From the NCBI RefSeq assembly GCF_002102255.1, contig NZ_LQPH01000188.1, positions 1 to 64,000 on the forward strand: a DNA stretch of 64,000 bases. Direction: 5' to 3'. Origin of the DNA: Mycobacterium nebraskense (GTDB lineage Bacteria > Actinomycetota > Actinomycetes > Mycobacteriales > Mycobacteriaceae). Under the pieces are notes generated by a model that had not been told where the DNA came from, did no database searches, and saw only the letters and a program-made list of their open reading frames with translations. A program made the position numbers and the translations under genes. Positions 16,274 to 25,227 of the stretch are shown here, piece by piece. Position 1 is the first letter of the stretch. Every line of letters starts with the position of its first letter.

Positions 16274-16909
16274 ATGTCCACACGTGAGCAACTGGTGCGA
16301 CGGCTGCTTGACGTTGCCGGGACCACCTATGCCGCCGAGGCGCGAATCAAGCTCAGCGACAAGCCGATGCCGCTGTTTCAACTGCTGGTCATCTGCATGC
16401 TGGCCAGCAAGCCGATCGACGCCGCCATCGCGATGCGCGCCGGGAGTGAACTGTTCAAGGCGGGCCTGCGCACACCCAATGCGCTGCTGGCCGCGGATCG
16501 GCAGACCATGATCGACGCCTTCGGCCGCGCCCACTACGTGCGCTACGACGAAAGCTCGGCCACCCGGCTCACCGACATCGCCGAACGGGTGCGCGACGAA
16601 TATTCAGGCGATCTGCGGGAGCTCGCCGATCGCAGTCGGCACGACGTCGCCGCGGCGAAGCGTTTGCTCAAGCAGTTCAAGGGAATTGGGGATACCGGCG
16701 CCGACATCTACCTGCGCGAGGTGCAAGACGTGTGGAGCTGGGTGCGGCCCTATTTCGACGACCGCGCCACCGAAGCGGCCAAGCAACTGGGCCTGCCCAC
16801 GCAGCCGAAAAAGCTGGGAGCCCTTGCGCCGCAGGGCAATGCCCGGCTGGCCGCCGCGCTCATCCGGATGTCGCTGGACGACGACGTGCGGCGGCAGGTG
16901 AGCGGTTGA
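16274..16909 (+). CDS. HhH-GPD/endonuclease III-like protein (Rv1870c-like)
   Basis: The 211-residue protein reads as a helix-hairpin-helix DNA glycosylase-like fold. LLVICMLASKPIDAAIAMRA resembles the endonuclease III N-terminal helices, and LLKQFKGIGDTGADIYLREV the HhH hairpin with its GIGDTGAD turn. The lysine and the [4Fe-4S] cysteines of classical endonuclease III are not evident, so glycosylase activity is uncertain and the role may be structural or DNA binding. The length and the following genes match M. tuberculosis Rv1870c. It overlaps the DUF72 gene by four bases (TTGA), so the pair is translationally coupled. Confidence 0.8.
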   Translation: MSTREQLVRRLLDVAGTTYAAEARIKLSDKPMPLFQLLVICMLASKPIDAAIAMRAGSELFKAGLRTPNALLAADRQTMIDAFGRAHYVRYDESSATRLTDIAERVRDEYSGDLRELADRSRHDVAAAKRLLKQFKGIGDTGADIYLREVQDVWSWVRPYFDDRATEAAKQLGLPTQPKKLGALAPQGNARLAAALIRMSLDDDVRRQVSG

Positions 16910-17631
16910 CCGTACGGATCGGTACCTCCGGGTGGTCCTACAACCATTGGGCGGACGTGCTGTACCCACCCGGCCTGCCCGCCGCGCGCAGGCTGGCCCG
17001 CTACGTCGAGGTGTTCGACACCGTCGAGTTGAATGCGAGTTTCTACCGCTGGCCCAAGGATTCGACGTTCGCCGGATGGCGCGACCAACTGCCGGATGGC
17101 TTCAAGATGTCGGTCAAGGCGCACCGGGGACTGACCCATTATCGCCGCCTGGCATCCGCCGGGCCGTGGATCGAGCGCTTCGAGCGCTGCTGGGAACTCC
17201 TGGGTGATCGCCGCGGGGTGCTGCTGGTTCAACTGCACCCCGAGCAGCAGCGCGACGACGCGCGCCTGGATGCTTTCCTGGGCAGCGTACCGGAGTGGAT
17301 CCGGGTGGCCGTCGAGCTGCGCCATCCGTCCTGGAACGACGCGGGCGTCTACGACCTGCTGGAACGCCGCCGCGCCGCCTACGTGGTGATGAGCGGCGCC
17401 GGACTGGCCTGCGTGCCGCGGGCGACCACCGATCTGGCGTACGTCCGCATGCACGGTCCCGATCAGGACGCGATCTATGCGGGCTGCTATTCGAATGACG
17501 AGCTGCGGCGGTGGGCCGACCGGATCGTCGCGTGGCAGAGCGACGGCAAGGACGTGTGGATGTATTTCAACAACGACCTGGGCGGCCACGCGGTGCGCAA
17601 CGCGCTGACATTGCAAGAACTTTTGCGATAG
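16906..17631 (+). CDS. DUF72 family protein (YecE-like TIM barrel)
   Basis: This 241-residue protein belongs to DUF72. The signature starts at the N terminus (VRIGTSGWSYNHW), followed by FDTVELNASFYRWPK, FKMSVKAHRGLTHY and VAVELRHPSWN, and ends with DVWMYFNNDLGGHAV. Members are TIM barrels of unknown activity, often near DNA repair or glycosidase genes. The start is a TTG at 16906 that shares bases with the stop of the HhH gene (TTGA); no ATG lies between that and the family's conserved first residues. The frame extends upstream, but that part overlaps the HhH gene. Coupling to an HhH-GPD protein suggests a shared process in nucleic acid metabolism, which is only an inference. Confidence 0.9.
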   Translation: MTVRIGTSGWSYNHWADVLYPPGLPAARRLARYVEVFDTVELNASFYRWPKDSTFAGWRDQLPDGFKMSVKAHRGLTHYRRLASAGPWIERFERCWELLGDRRGVLLVQLHPEQQRDDARLDAFLGSVPEWIRVAVELRHPSWNDAGVYDLLERRRAAYVVMSGAGLACVPRATTDLAYVRMHGPDQDAIYAGCYSNDELRRWADRIVAWQSDGKDVWMYFNNDLGGHAVRNALTLQELLR

Positions 17632-17680
17632 GCGGGGCCGAGTAGGCTGGGGATGTCGACGACGGAACGGAGTGACAATC

Positions 17681-18913
17681 ATGGCCCGCTCTATCAGATT
17701 CGTCATCATCGGCGGCGGGCTTGCTGGAGCAAAAGCGGTGGAAGCATTGCGCGACGGCGGATTTGACGGGCAAATCACCTTATTCGCCGAAGAGGAACAT
17801 CTGCCCTACGAGCGGCCTCCGCTTTCCAAGGAGTACCTGGCTGGAAAGAAGGCCCTGAGCGATTTCACCGTGCAGAACTCCGACTGGTACCACGACCACG
17901 ATGTCGACCTGAGACTCGGTGCGCGGGTGTCGGCCTTGAACCCAGGCGAACATGCCGTCGCGCTCCCCGACGGCACCACAGTGCGGTACGAGAAACTGCT
18001 GCTGGCGACGGGATCGGCCTCCCGGCGCCCGCCGATACCGGGGGCCGGCGCCGACGCTGTCCACTATCTGCGCACCTACGACGATGCTGTGGCCCTGAAT
18101 TCTGTTCTCACGGAAGGGTCTTCGCTGGCGGTGGTGGGAGCCGGGTGGATCGGCCTGGAGGTGGCCGCCGCTGCCCGCCAGCGTGGCGTCGACGTGACCG
18201 TCGTCGAGACGGCCAAACAACCGCTGGTGGCCGCGCTCGGCGAAGCGGCGGGCGAAGTGTTCGCCAGACTGCATCGCGATCACGGGGTGGACTTGCGGCT
18301 CGAGGCGCAGGTGGAGGAGATCATGACGACCGGCGGTAAAGCCACCGGACTGAAAATGCGTGATGGGTCGACGGTTGCCGCTGATGCGGTGTTGGTGGCC
18401 GTCGGCGCCAAGCCGAACGTCGAACTCGCCGAACAGGCCGGGCTCGCCGTCGGCGACGGTGGTGTGCTGGTCGATGCGTCACTGCGGACGAGCGATCCTG
18501 ACATCTATGCGGTTGGCGACATCGCCGCCGCAGAACACCCCCTGCTTGGCGGCCGGATCCGCACCGAGCACTGGGCCAATGCGCTCAAGCAGCCCGCGGT
18601 GGCGGCGGCCGGGATGCTAGGCAAGCCGGGCGAATACGTTGAGCTGCCCTATTTCTTCACCGACCAATACGACCTCGGAATGGAGTACGTCGGGCACGCG
18701 CCCGGCTTTGAGCGCGTGGTGTTCCGGGGTGACGTTGCCAAACGTGAATTCGTCGCGTTTTGGCTCGACGGCGACAACCGGGTGCTGGCCGGGATGAACG
18801 TCAACATCTGGGATGTGCTCGACGACGTCAAAGCGCTGATCAGATCCAGGACTTCCGTCGACCCCGACAAGCTGGCCGATCCTGAGTTCCCGCTGGCGGA
18901 GCTATTGGGCTGA
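17681..18913 (+). CDS. FAD/NAD(P)-dependent ferredoxin reductase-like protein (Rv1869c-like)
   Basis: This 410-residue flavoprotein resembles ferredoxin/putidaredoxin reductases that move electrons from NAD(P)H to a small iron-sulfur partner, often for cytochromes P450. The FAD-binding GxGxxG is at the N terminus (FVIIGGGLAGAKA). The NAD-binding motif is VVGAGWIGLEVAAAAR at about 150, and the second FAD contact is DIYAVGDIAA near 275. A C-terminal dimerisation-type domain follows. I chose ATG 17681, which gives the same length as Rv1869c to within a residue; a GTG at 17672 is possible. It overlaps the convergent Rv1868-like gene by 12 bases. A partner P450 lies 13 kb away, but I infer no specific pairing. 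Confidence 0.92.
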   Translation: MARSIRFVIIGGGLAGAKAVEALRDGGFDGQITLFAEEEHLPYERPPLSKEYLAGKKALSDFTVQNSDWYHDHDVDLRLGARVSALNPGEHAVALPDGTTVRYEKLLLATGSASRRPPIPGAGADAVHYLRTYDDAVALNSVLTEGSSLAVVGAGWIGLEVAAAARQRGVDVTVVETAKQPLVAALGEAAGEVFARLHRDHGVDLRLEAQVEEIMTTGGKATGLKMRDGSTVAADAVLVAVGAKPNVELAEQAGLAVGDGGVLVDASLRTSDPDIYAVGDIAAAEHPLLGGRIRTEHWANALKQPAVAAAGMLGKPGEYVELPYFFTDQYDLGMEYVGHAPGFERVVFRGDVAKREFVAFWLDGDNRVLAGMNVNIWDVLDDVKALIRSRTSVDPDKLADPEFPLAELLG

Positions 18914-21010
18914 CGCTTCGACGGGAGTCCACGTCCCGTCGATGACGTCGGGCGGGCGCTGCACCTGCAACCGTTCCCGTTCGGTGCGGCGGCGTTTGAT
19001 CCGCAGCCGGGCGTCGCCCGGCATGGTGACCAGCTCGTCGGACGTCAGGTAGTACACGTCCTCGACGACGTCGATCAGGTCCGCCGCGGCTCGACGGGAT
19101 CCCAGTTCCCGCAACGTCATCCGGAGTTGATGGGTGAACTGCAACGTCGTGTCGTGGGCGAGCTCACGGGAATCGCGAGCGTTGGTGGCCAGCCGCTGGG
19201 CCAGCGTCGCCTGCGGCGGCTCCGTCGACGCGGCGGCCACGGCGACTTCCCCGGCCGCCGCCAGCAGCATCGCCGGGTTGTCGGCGTATGTCTGGCTGGC
19301 CAGCTCGGCTTCCCCGGGGCCACGGTGCGCTATGCGGGCCACGGCGGCATCCACGGCGGCGGCGGTGGTGGGCGACAAAGCACGGATGCTGGCGAGGTTG
19401 CCTTCCTGGGCCAGCGCACACAGCGGCGGGTCTGCCCGCAGCACTGCGGCCAGCCGGGCGGTCTCGGCCGCGACGCGGGTGCTGTCCATGATCATTTCCA
19501 CACCGGGCACGCGGCGCGCCGCCTTGCCGTGCTCCAGCGCCGCCGCGGTCACCCCGGTGTCGATCAGCCACAACGCGGTGAGGATCCAGCCTTGGTGAAT
19601 GCGGTCCCGCAGCAAGCGAATCCGGACTTCGAGGCCGGCGTCGGGCAGGGACGCCAGCTGTGCGGCGTCGAGCTGTTCCCTTTCGGCGGCTGCGCTGTAC
19701 GCCCGCGTGTCGGACTTGAGATGACGCAGCAGGGCCAGCGACCGTCCCGCGACGACGGCTTTGGCGATGGACCCCAGGGCCCCACCCGCCAATGCGGGCT
19801 CACCGAACGGGAGGGGGTCTCCGACGTGTGGCCGGCCGACCAGCGCGTTGCGGGCGACGGCGTCCTGATCCCAGCCGGGCAGCTGCGCCGCGGCGACCAT
19901 GTTGACCGACACCCCGACGTAGGGCCGATGACCGAACACGGCGATGGCCCTGTTCCCCCACTCGTCGCCTGCCACGCCGCCGAGCGCCAGCACGTGACTC
20001 AGCACCCGGTTCGCCGTTCGCAATCCGCTGAGCTGGACGTCCAGCGTGATGGGGGTGAGCGGCCCGGGCAACGCCTCGGCGAGCTTGCCCGCACTGAAAA
20101 TCGGGAAGCGGGGGTCGATCCGGTCGTCGAATTCGCCCTCGACACCCTCCGCTGCCGCGCTGTGCTCCTCGCCGGAAGGTTGGGAGCGTGGGGCGACCTC
20201 GACCGGGAGCGCCAGTTGGCGCCCGTGGCCGGTGGCGCCAGCAGCGGCGATCCGGCGGCCGACCAGGCCGCGGGCGGTGTCGGCTACCGCTTCGAGCGCC
20301 TGCCAGCCGAACTCGAAAGACCAATCCTCTTGTGCCGCCGCGATATCCATGTCCGGTATGAGCTGGGGCCAGCTGCGCACCCGATTCAGTCGGGACCGCG
20401 GGTCGGCGGATCGCAGCATCCGCCACGCGGTGACCACGTTGACGGTGTCCGGGGAGGCGAGGTCCACCACGCCCGCGCGGTCGGCGTTCACCGACGAAAC
20501 CAGGAAGCGGACCAGGTCGTCGACGTGCAGCACCCGCATCGGCTCCGCCGAAACCTTGGCGCGCAGCAGCGTCGCCACGGTCCGGCACACCATCCAGTCG
20601 AGCTGACGACCGACCGGCGGGGCGATGCGGACTACCAGGCTGGGCCCCCAACTCGTGGACACCAGTTCCTCGGCCGGCCGGTACACCTCGGGCCGCCCCG
20701 CGGCCTGGGACACGAACAGCAGCCGGGCGCCGGCGCGGGCGGCCACATCGGTCACATGCGCGAGGCCGTCGATATCGGCGCTGCCGGGCGCTGTGGTGTC
20801 GATCGGGGCCAGGTGGATCACCGCGTCGGCTTCTTCGGTGAGCTCCCGCAGGACGGGGTTGCGCAGCGATGCGCAAACAAAGTCGACGTTGCGGTCCAGG
20901 CAGGGATGCGGGCTATCAGCAATGCCGGTGACCGTGTGCCCGGCAGCGATCAACTGTCGTGCGACCAGCCGCCCGAGTGCGCCGGTGGCGTCGGTAACCA
21001 GGATCTGCAC
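18902..21010 (-). CDS. Two-part protein with N-terminal NAD-dependent epimerase domain (Rv1868-like)
   Basis: The 702-residue protein starts with a Rossmann domain of the extended SDR/epimerase type: ILVTDATGALGRLVARQLIAAG at the N terminus, then VIHLAPIDTT and VLHVDDLVRFLV. From about residue 300 on there is a helical region rich in Ala with no domain I can name (RANR-V-S-HVLALGGVAGDEWGN and many alanine-rich helices). It is probably a fusion of a nucleotide-sugar or lipid-modifying oxidoreductase with an unknown domain. The GTG start at 21010, supported by GGGGGAGGTG upstream, gives close to the 699 residues of Rv1868. It runs with the thiolase-like and CoA-transferase genes, suggesting acyl metabolism. 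Confidence 0.82.
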   Translation of the reverse strand: MQILVTDATGALGRLVARQLIAAGHTVTGIADSPHPCLDRNVDFVCASLRNPVLRELTEEADAVIHLAPIDTTAPGSADIDGLAHVTDVAARAGARLLFVSQAAGRPEVYRPAEELVSTSWGPSLVVRIAPPVGRQLDWMVCRTVATLLRAKVSAEPMRVLHVDDLVRFLVSSVNADRAGVVDLASPDTVNVVTAWRMLRSADPRSRLNRVRSWPQLIPDMDIAAAQEDWSFEFGWQALEAVADTARGLVGRRIAAAGATGHGRQLALPVEVAPRSQPSGEEHSAAAEGVEGEFDDRIDPRFPIFSAGKLAEALPGPLTPITLDVQLSGLRTANRVLSHVLALGGVAGDEWGNRAIAVFGHRPYVGVSVNMVAAAQLPGWDQDAVARNALVGRPHVGDPLPFGEPALAGGALGSIAKAVVAGRSLALLRHLKSDTRAYSAAAEREQLDAAQLASLPDAGLEVRIRLLRDRIHQGWILTALWLIDTGVTAAALEHGKAARRVPGVEMIMDSTRVAAETARLAAVLRADPPLCALAQEGNLASIRALSPTTAAAVDAAVARIAHRGPGEAELASQTYADNPAMLLAAAGEVAVAAASTEPPQATLAQRLATNARDSRELAHDTTLQFTHQLRMTLRELGSRRAAADLIDVVEDVYYLTSDELVTMPGDARLRIKRRRTERERLQVQRPPDVIDGTWTPVEASAQ

Positions 21011-21121
21011 CTGGGGCTCACCTCCCCCGACCTCAAAACTAAACAATAGGCAAGACGGCATGACCTAGCGACCGTTACTGGGGAAACGGCACCCTGGGCT
21101 GGTGGGATGGCTCCGGCCGGG

Positions 21122-22606
21122 TTATTGCAGCGCGCCGCTGCCGTCGGCGGCGACGGCAACCTTGGCGCCGCCGATGTCTTCACGCACAGTTGCCTGCGCC
21201 GCGGCGCTGTCGGCGATCACGGCCAGGGTGCGCGACCCGTCGGGCGTGCGCACGGCCAGGAAGGCCTTTTCCGGTCGTCCCTCGCGGTCGAACGGCGTCG
21301 TCCACGCTTCGACCGTGCCGACGCCTTCCCACTCCACCAAGCCATCCCGGGTGGGCTCCCGGTCGACGGCCGGTTGCACGTCTTCCCAACGGAATTCGGC
21401 GGGCGGCTCGGTGCTGTACACGCCGAAGCTGTGCTTGGTCAGATAGCCGCCGTTGGCGGTGATCAGGCCGCGCCGCCCGGGGTTGGCCGCCAGCAACTCC
21501 GCCATGGTGGCGATGGAGTGCATCACGTAGTTGCTCCACGGGCCGCCTGCGAACGTCAGCCCCCCGGTGACGGTGAGCGGGCGGGCGGAATCGTCGACCG
21601 GCAGGCCGAGTTCGGCCGCGGCCACCTGAACGGCCGACGGAAAGCAGGAGTACAGGTCGACGTAGTCGACGTCGTCGATGCCGAGGCCCGCCAGCTCCAG
21701 CGCCCGGCCACCGGCGATCCGGATGGCCGGAGAGCGGTGCAGCTCGTCACGCTCGGCGATGGCGGAGGTGTCATGCGCGTCGGTGCCCGCATGCGGGTAG
21801 ATCCAGCGGTCGGCGGGGACTTGCAGGCGCCTCGCCTGCTCCACCGAGGTCACGACGAGCGCGGCGCCCTGGTCGACCATGTTGTTGGAGTTCATCAGCT
21901 TGGTGTACGGCCAGCTGATCATCCGGTTCTGCGGGCCGGGCTCGCAGATCTCCTCGGCGGTCACCGGTTTGCGGATCCATGCGTGCGGATTGGCGACCGC
22001 GACGGCGTTGAAGCGGGCCCACAGTTCGCCGATGCGGTTGCGGTGATGCTCGACCGACTCGCCGTTCGCAATCCGCAGCGCCTGCTCGAACAGCGGGTAG
22101 ACGTAGGCCGGTCGGTCCAGCCCGATCCTGATCTCCGCGTCGCCGGCCATCTGGACGTCGTCGCCGCTGACCTCGGCCATCGGGACGGAGGCGTCCTGAA
22201 CGGTCCACTCGAGTTTGCCGCCTTTGGCCCGCAGACCCCTGCGGGTGCGCCAGGTCTCGGCCCCCGCCAGCAACACCACCTGAGCCCGGCCCCGCTGGAT
22301 GTCCAGGCACGCCTGGTTGACCAGCGACTGCGGCACATTGCCGCCAACGGGGCTGTACAGCGTGATGAAGTCGCTTGCGCCGATCCGCTGGCCTAGCAGC
22401 AGCCCGGGATCCCGGTAGTGCGCCGACAGGATGTTCACCACCCGGATGGAATCCACGGCCTCGATCACCCGCGAATCGGCGGCCTGCCGGGCCGCGGCCG
22501 CCATCAGGTCTATCGGCTCGACGGACCGCTTCTCCGGATCGATCTCGTCGCGGTGGTTGACCTGGCCGTAGCCGATCAACACCGGTGTCCTGGGGTCCAC
22601 GGTCAT
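21122..22606 (-). CDS. Thiolase-like acetyl-CoA acetyltransferase family protein (Rv1867-like)
   Basis: This 494-residue protein has the thiolase superfamily layout of SCP-x/Rv1867-type enzymes. PVLIGYGQVNHRDE is at the N terminus. A cysteine is placed in SLVNQACLDIQRGRAQVVLLAGAETWR at about residue 100, where the nucleophile of thiolases sits. DYVDLYSCFPSAVQ and GGLTFAGGPWSNYVMHSIATM follow, with a His like the thiolase catalytic His. The C-terminal 100 residues carry an OB-like extra domain. It probably cleaves or condenses acyl-CoA thioesters, but the substrate is unknown. It sits between the Rv1868-like gene and the CoA transferase on one strand; the length equals Rv1867. Confidence 0.85.
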   Translation of the reverse strand: MTVDPRTPVLIGYGQVNHRDEIDPEKRSVEPIDLMAAAARQAADSRVIEAVDSIRVVNILSAHYRDPGLLLGQRIGASDFITLYSPVGGNVPQSLVNQACLDIQRGRAQVVLLAGAETWRTRRGLRAKGGKLEWTVQDASVPMAEVSGDDVQMAGDAEIRIGLDRPAYVYPLFEQALRIANGESVEHHRNRIGELWARFNAVAVANPHAWIRKPVTAEEICEPGPQNRMISWPYTKLMNSNNMVDQGAALVVTSVEQARRLQVPADRWIYPHAGTDAHDTSAIAERDELHRSPAIRIAGGRALELAGLGIDDVDYVDLYSCFPSAVQVAAAELGLPVDDSARPLTVTGGLTFAGGPWSNYVMHSIATMAELLAANPGRRGLITANGGYLTKHSFGVYSTEPPAEFRWEDVQPAVDREPTRDGLVEWEGVGTVEAWTTPFDREGRPEKAFLAVRTPDGSRTLAVIADSAAAQATVREDIGGAKVAVAADGSGALQ

Positions 22607-22665
22607 ACGACGAATTTAGCGTGGCTATCAATCCGCACGGTCGTGCGGGCCGGATTCGCCGCGCC

Positions 22666-25059
22666 TCAGGGCGGCCCGAACAGCACGCCCTCGGCGATCA
22701 GCCGGTCGATCTCCTGGGGGCTCATGCCGAGCAGCCCCCGGCAGACCTCGACGGTGTCCTGGCCCGGCAGTGGCGCCGGGCGCTGTGCGGCCCGCGGGAT
22801 GTGCTGGAACGGCGCCGGGCCCGTCTCCGCCGGCAGCGGACGTTCGACCAGTGGATGCACCATCTCGGAATACAGTTTCCGCTCGACCAGCTGCGGGTCC
22901 TCCAAGATGTCCGGCGGCCGGTTCATCGGTCCGGCGGCAACTCCGGAGGATTGCAGCAGTTGGGCGGCCCGCGCCGGGGTGCGCGTCCGGGTCCAGGCCG
23001 ACACCAACTCCACCAACTCTCGCCGGTTCGCCAGCCGCGCCTCGCCGGTGGCGAAGCGCGGGTCGTCGGCCCATTCCGGGTGATGGAAAACGCCTGCAGC
23101 GCAACGCCATTCCTCGTCTGAACCGATCGAGATGACGCACCATTCGTCGTCGCCCGCGCACGGGTAAACGGCGTGCAGGCTGGTGTCTTCGGAGATTCTC
23201 GGCACGCCCGCGGCCAGCGCGGCCTGGGTGACGTACAAGGTGTCGAGTTGATTGATCACGACCTCGGCCTGCGAGATGTGCACGTGCGACCCGCCACCCG
23301 TTCGGTGGCGGTGGATCAGCGCGGCCAGCGCCGCGATGGCGGTGATCCGCCCGACCACGTGGTCGGGAAAGATCGTGGTCGCGTCGTAAAAGGCGTGCCG
23401 CGCGGCGCCATCGTGGTTCTCCGGATCGTCGCTCGTCCACAGCCGGGTGACACCGGTCGCGGCGCGGACCAGCGGCCCGTAGCCCAGCCGGGTGCTCCAC
23501 GGGCCTTGGTCGCCGTATGCGCTGCTCTCGGCGAGCACGATCCGCGGGTTGACGGCACGCAATTGGTCGTAGGAAAAGCCAAGCGCGGTAAGCGTTCCCG
23601 GCTTGAAGTTGGCAAACACGGCGTCGGACTCCGCGACCAGCCGAGTGAAGATCTCCTTGCCAGTGCCGCTGCGCAGATCAAGGCCCATCGCCAGGTTGTT
23701 GCGATGCGTCCACGCGAACGACTCGCTCATGGCCTCGCCGACGCGGGCCTGCCGCAGTCCGTCCGGGTACTCGGCGCTTTCGATCTTGATGACCTCGGCG
23801 CCCATGTCGCCAAACAGCCGGCTCAGCTCGCCGCCGGCAACGATGATGCCCAGATCCAGGATGCGAAGTCCCGCAAACGGATACTCGCCGACGCGGCCCG
23901 ACGGCGAGGACACCACCGCCGGATTTCCGCGCCAGCCCGGTCCGTCCTGCCCCGCGGCGGGGGCCGGGCTGCGGAAGCCCGCGTGCCGCCCGTCGACGAC
24001 GAAATAGCCGGTCGGCACGCTCGTTCGCGCGCCCGGGACAAGCTCGGCGTCGGTGATCGCGCCCACCGCCTGGAAATGCTCGGAACCCATCGCCCACGAC
24101 GGCGTCAGCACGGCGGCGATCGGCACACCGTGGGCCTGCCCCGCCGTCACCAGATCCTTCATGGTCTGCCCGGCGAACAGTGCCTGGACCAACTCGCTGA
24201 TCTGCGGCCAGGCGGCGAAGCGCGCGCCGATCACATCGTATTTGGGGTCTTGGAAATCGTCCGGCTCGCCCAGCCAGCGCCGCAGACCACGCCATTGGCG
24301 CGGCGCCATGACGCAGAGCCGGACGTAGCCGTCCTTGCACTCATAGATCGGGTAGCCGTCCTGGTTCTTCGGCCGCCCCCGCCACTGCCCGGTGCGGCGG
24401 ATTCCGGCGGCGACCTGCCCGTGCGCGCCGAACGCCGGGTCGAGCGACATGACCACGGCGTCGAATCGCGAAAAGTCGATGTATTCGCCGGTGCCGCAAC
24501 GCAATCGGTTGTAGTACGCAACGAGGGCTGCCCACGCCGCCTGGGCGGCGGCGGTGGCCGACGCGATACCGCCCGGTGGCAGCACCGGGGCGCCGGTGGT
24601 GGGACCGGATCGCGACAACGAGCCGCACATCGCGTACAACACGGGATCGGTCGCCCGCCACAACGACCGCGGGCCCGTCGCACCGAAGTCGGTGATCGAC
24701 AGCACCACCAGATGCGGGTGCTGGGCGGCCAACTCCTCGACCGACGTGCCGAAGGTGGGGGCCTCCCCGTAGAAGCCGTCGTCGACGACGATGTCGGCCT
24801 GCGCGGCCAGATCGAGGAACACGGCGCAGTCGTCCTCGTCGAACGGGTCCAGCACCACGCTGCGCTTGTTGGCGTTGCGTAGAGCAAACGGAATGCTGGC
24901 ACCGGCCAGCGTCGGCGGGGCATCGCGCGCCGGGCTTCCGCTCGGAGGTTCGACTTTGAGCACGTCGGCGCCCAAGTCGGCGAACAGCCGCGTCACCGCG
25001 TCGCCGTTACCGCTCGACAAGTCGAGGACGCGCACGGCGTCGAGCAAGCCGTCGGACAT
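22666..25059 (-). CDS. Double-domain class III CoA transferase (CaiB/BaiF), Rv1866-like
   Basis: The 797-residue cytoplasmic protein has two class III (formyl-CoA/carnitine-type) CoA-transferase domains in tandem: VRVLDLSSGNGDAVTRLFADLGADVLKVEPP at the N terminus, and a second start near residue 410, LRILDLGIIVAGGELSRLFGDMGAEVIKIE. By eye the catalytic Asp is kept in the first half (GTGEYIDFSRFDAVV), while the second half has Glu at the matching place (GGGSHVHISQAEVVI). That suggests one half is catalytically altered. The start at 25059 (MSDGLLDAV) gives a length near the 778 residues of Rv1866. It is the first gene of a minus-strand cluster with the thiolase-like and Rv1868-like genes. The acyl substrate is unknown. 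Confidence 0.88.
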   Translation of the reverse strand: MSDGLLDAVRVLDLSSGNGDAVTRLFADLGADVLKVEPPSGSPARDAPPTLAGASIPFALRNANKRSVVLDPFDEDDCAVFLDLAAQADIVVDDGFYGEAPTFGTSVEELAAQHPHLVVLSITDFGATGPRSLWRATDPVLYAMCGSLSRSGPTTGAPVLPPGGIASATAAAQAAWAALVAYYNRLRCGTGEYIDFSRFDAVVMSLDPAFGAHGQVAAGIRRTGQWRGRPKNQDGYPIYECKDGYVRLCVMAPRQWRGLRRWLGEPDDFQDPKYDVIGARFAAWPQISELVQALFAGQTMKDLVTAGQAHGVPIAAVLTPSWAMGSEHFQAVGAITDAELVPGARTSVPTGYFVVDGRHAGFRSPAPAAGQDGPGWRGNPAVVSSPSGRVGEYPFAGLRILDLGIIVAGGELSRLFGDMGAEVIKIESAEYPDGLRQARVGEAMSESFAWTHRNNLAMGLDLRSGTGKEIFTRLVAESDAVFANFKPGTLTALGFSYDQLRAVNPRIVLAESSAYGDQGPWSTRLGYGPLVRAATGVTRLWTSDDPENHDGAARHAFYDATTIFPDHVVGRITAIAALAALIHRHRTGGGSHVHISQAEVVINQLDTLYVTQAALAAGVPRISEDTSLHAVYPCAGDDEWCVISIGSDEEWRCAAGVFHHPEWADDPRFATGEARLANRRELVELVSAWTRTRTPARAAQLLQSSGVAAGPMNRPPDILEDPQLVERKLYSEMVHPLVERPLPAETGPAPFQHIPRAAQRPAPLPGQDTVEVCRGLLGMSPQEIDRLIAEGVLFGPP

Positions 25060-25227
25060 CAGCACACCGTACCCGCAGGTGCGGGGTCCGGCCGGGGCTA
25101 CGGTGGCCCCACCAGCCAAAGAGCCAACTGGGCAAGCTGATTGGGTGGGCGGACCCGCTGTCGGCTATCGTCACAGGCCGATTGGCCAGGCCGTATCTGC
25201 CGACACGATCCGACGGAGGCACCCAAC

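Noticed and set aside
19127..21049. 640-codon frame opposite the Rv1868-like gene
   Set aside because: It has no domain and no ribosome-binding site; the opposite strand encodes a clear Rossmann domain.
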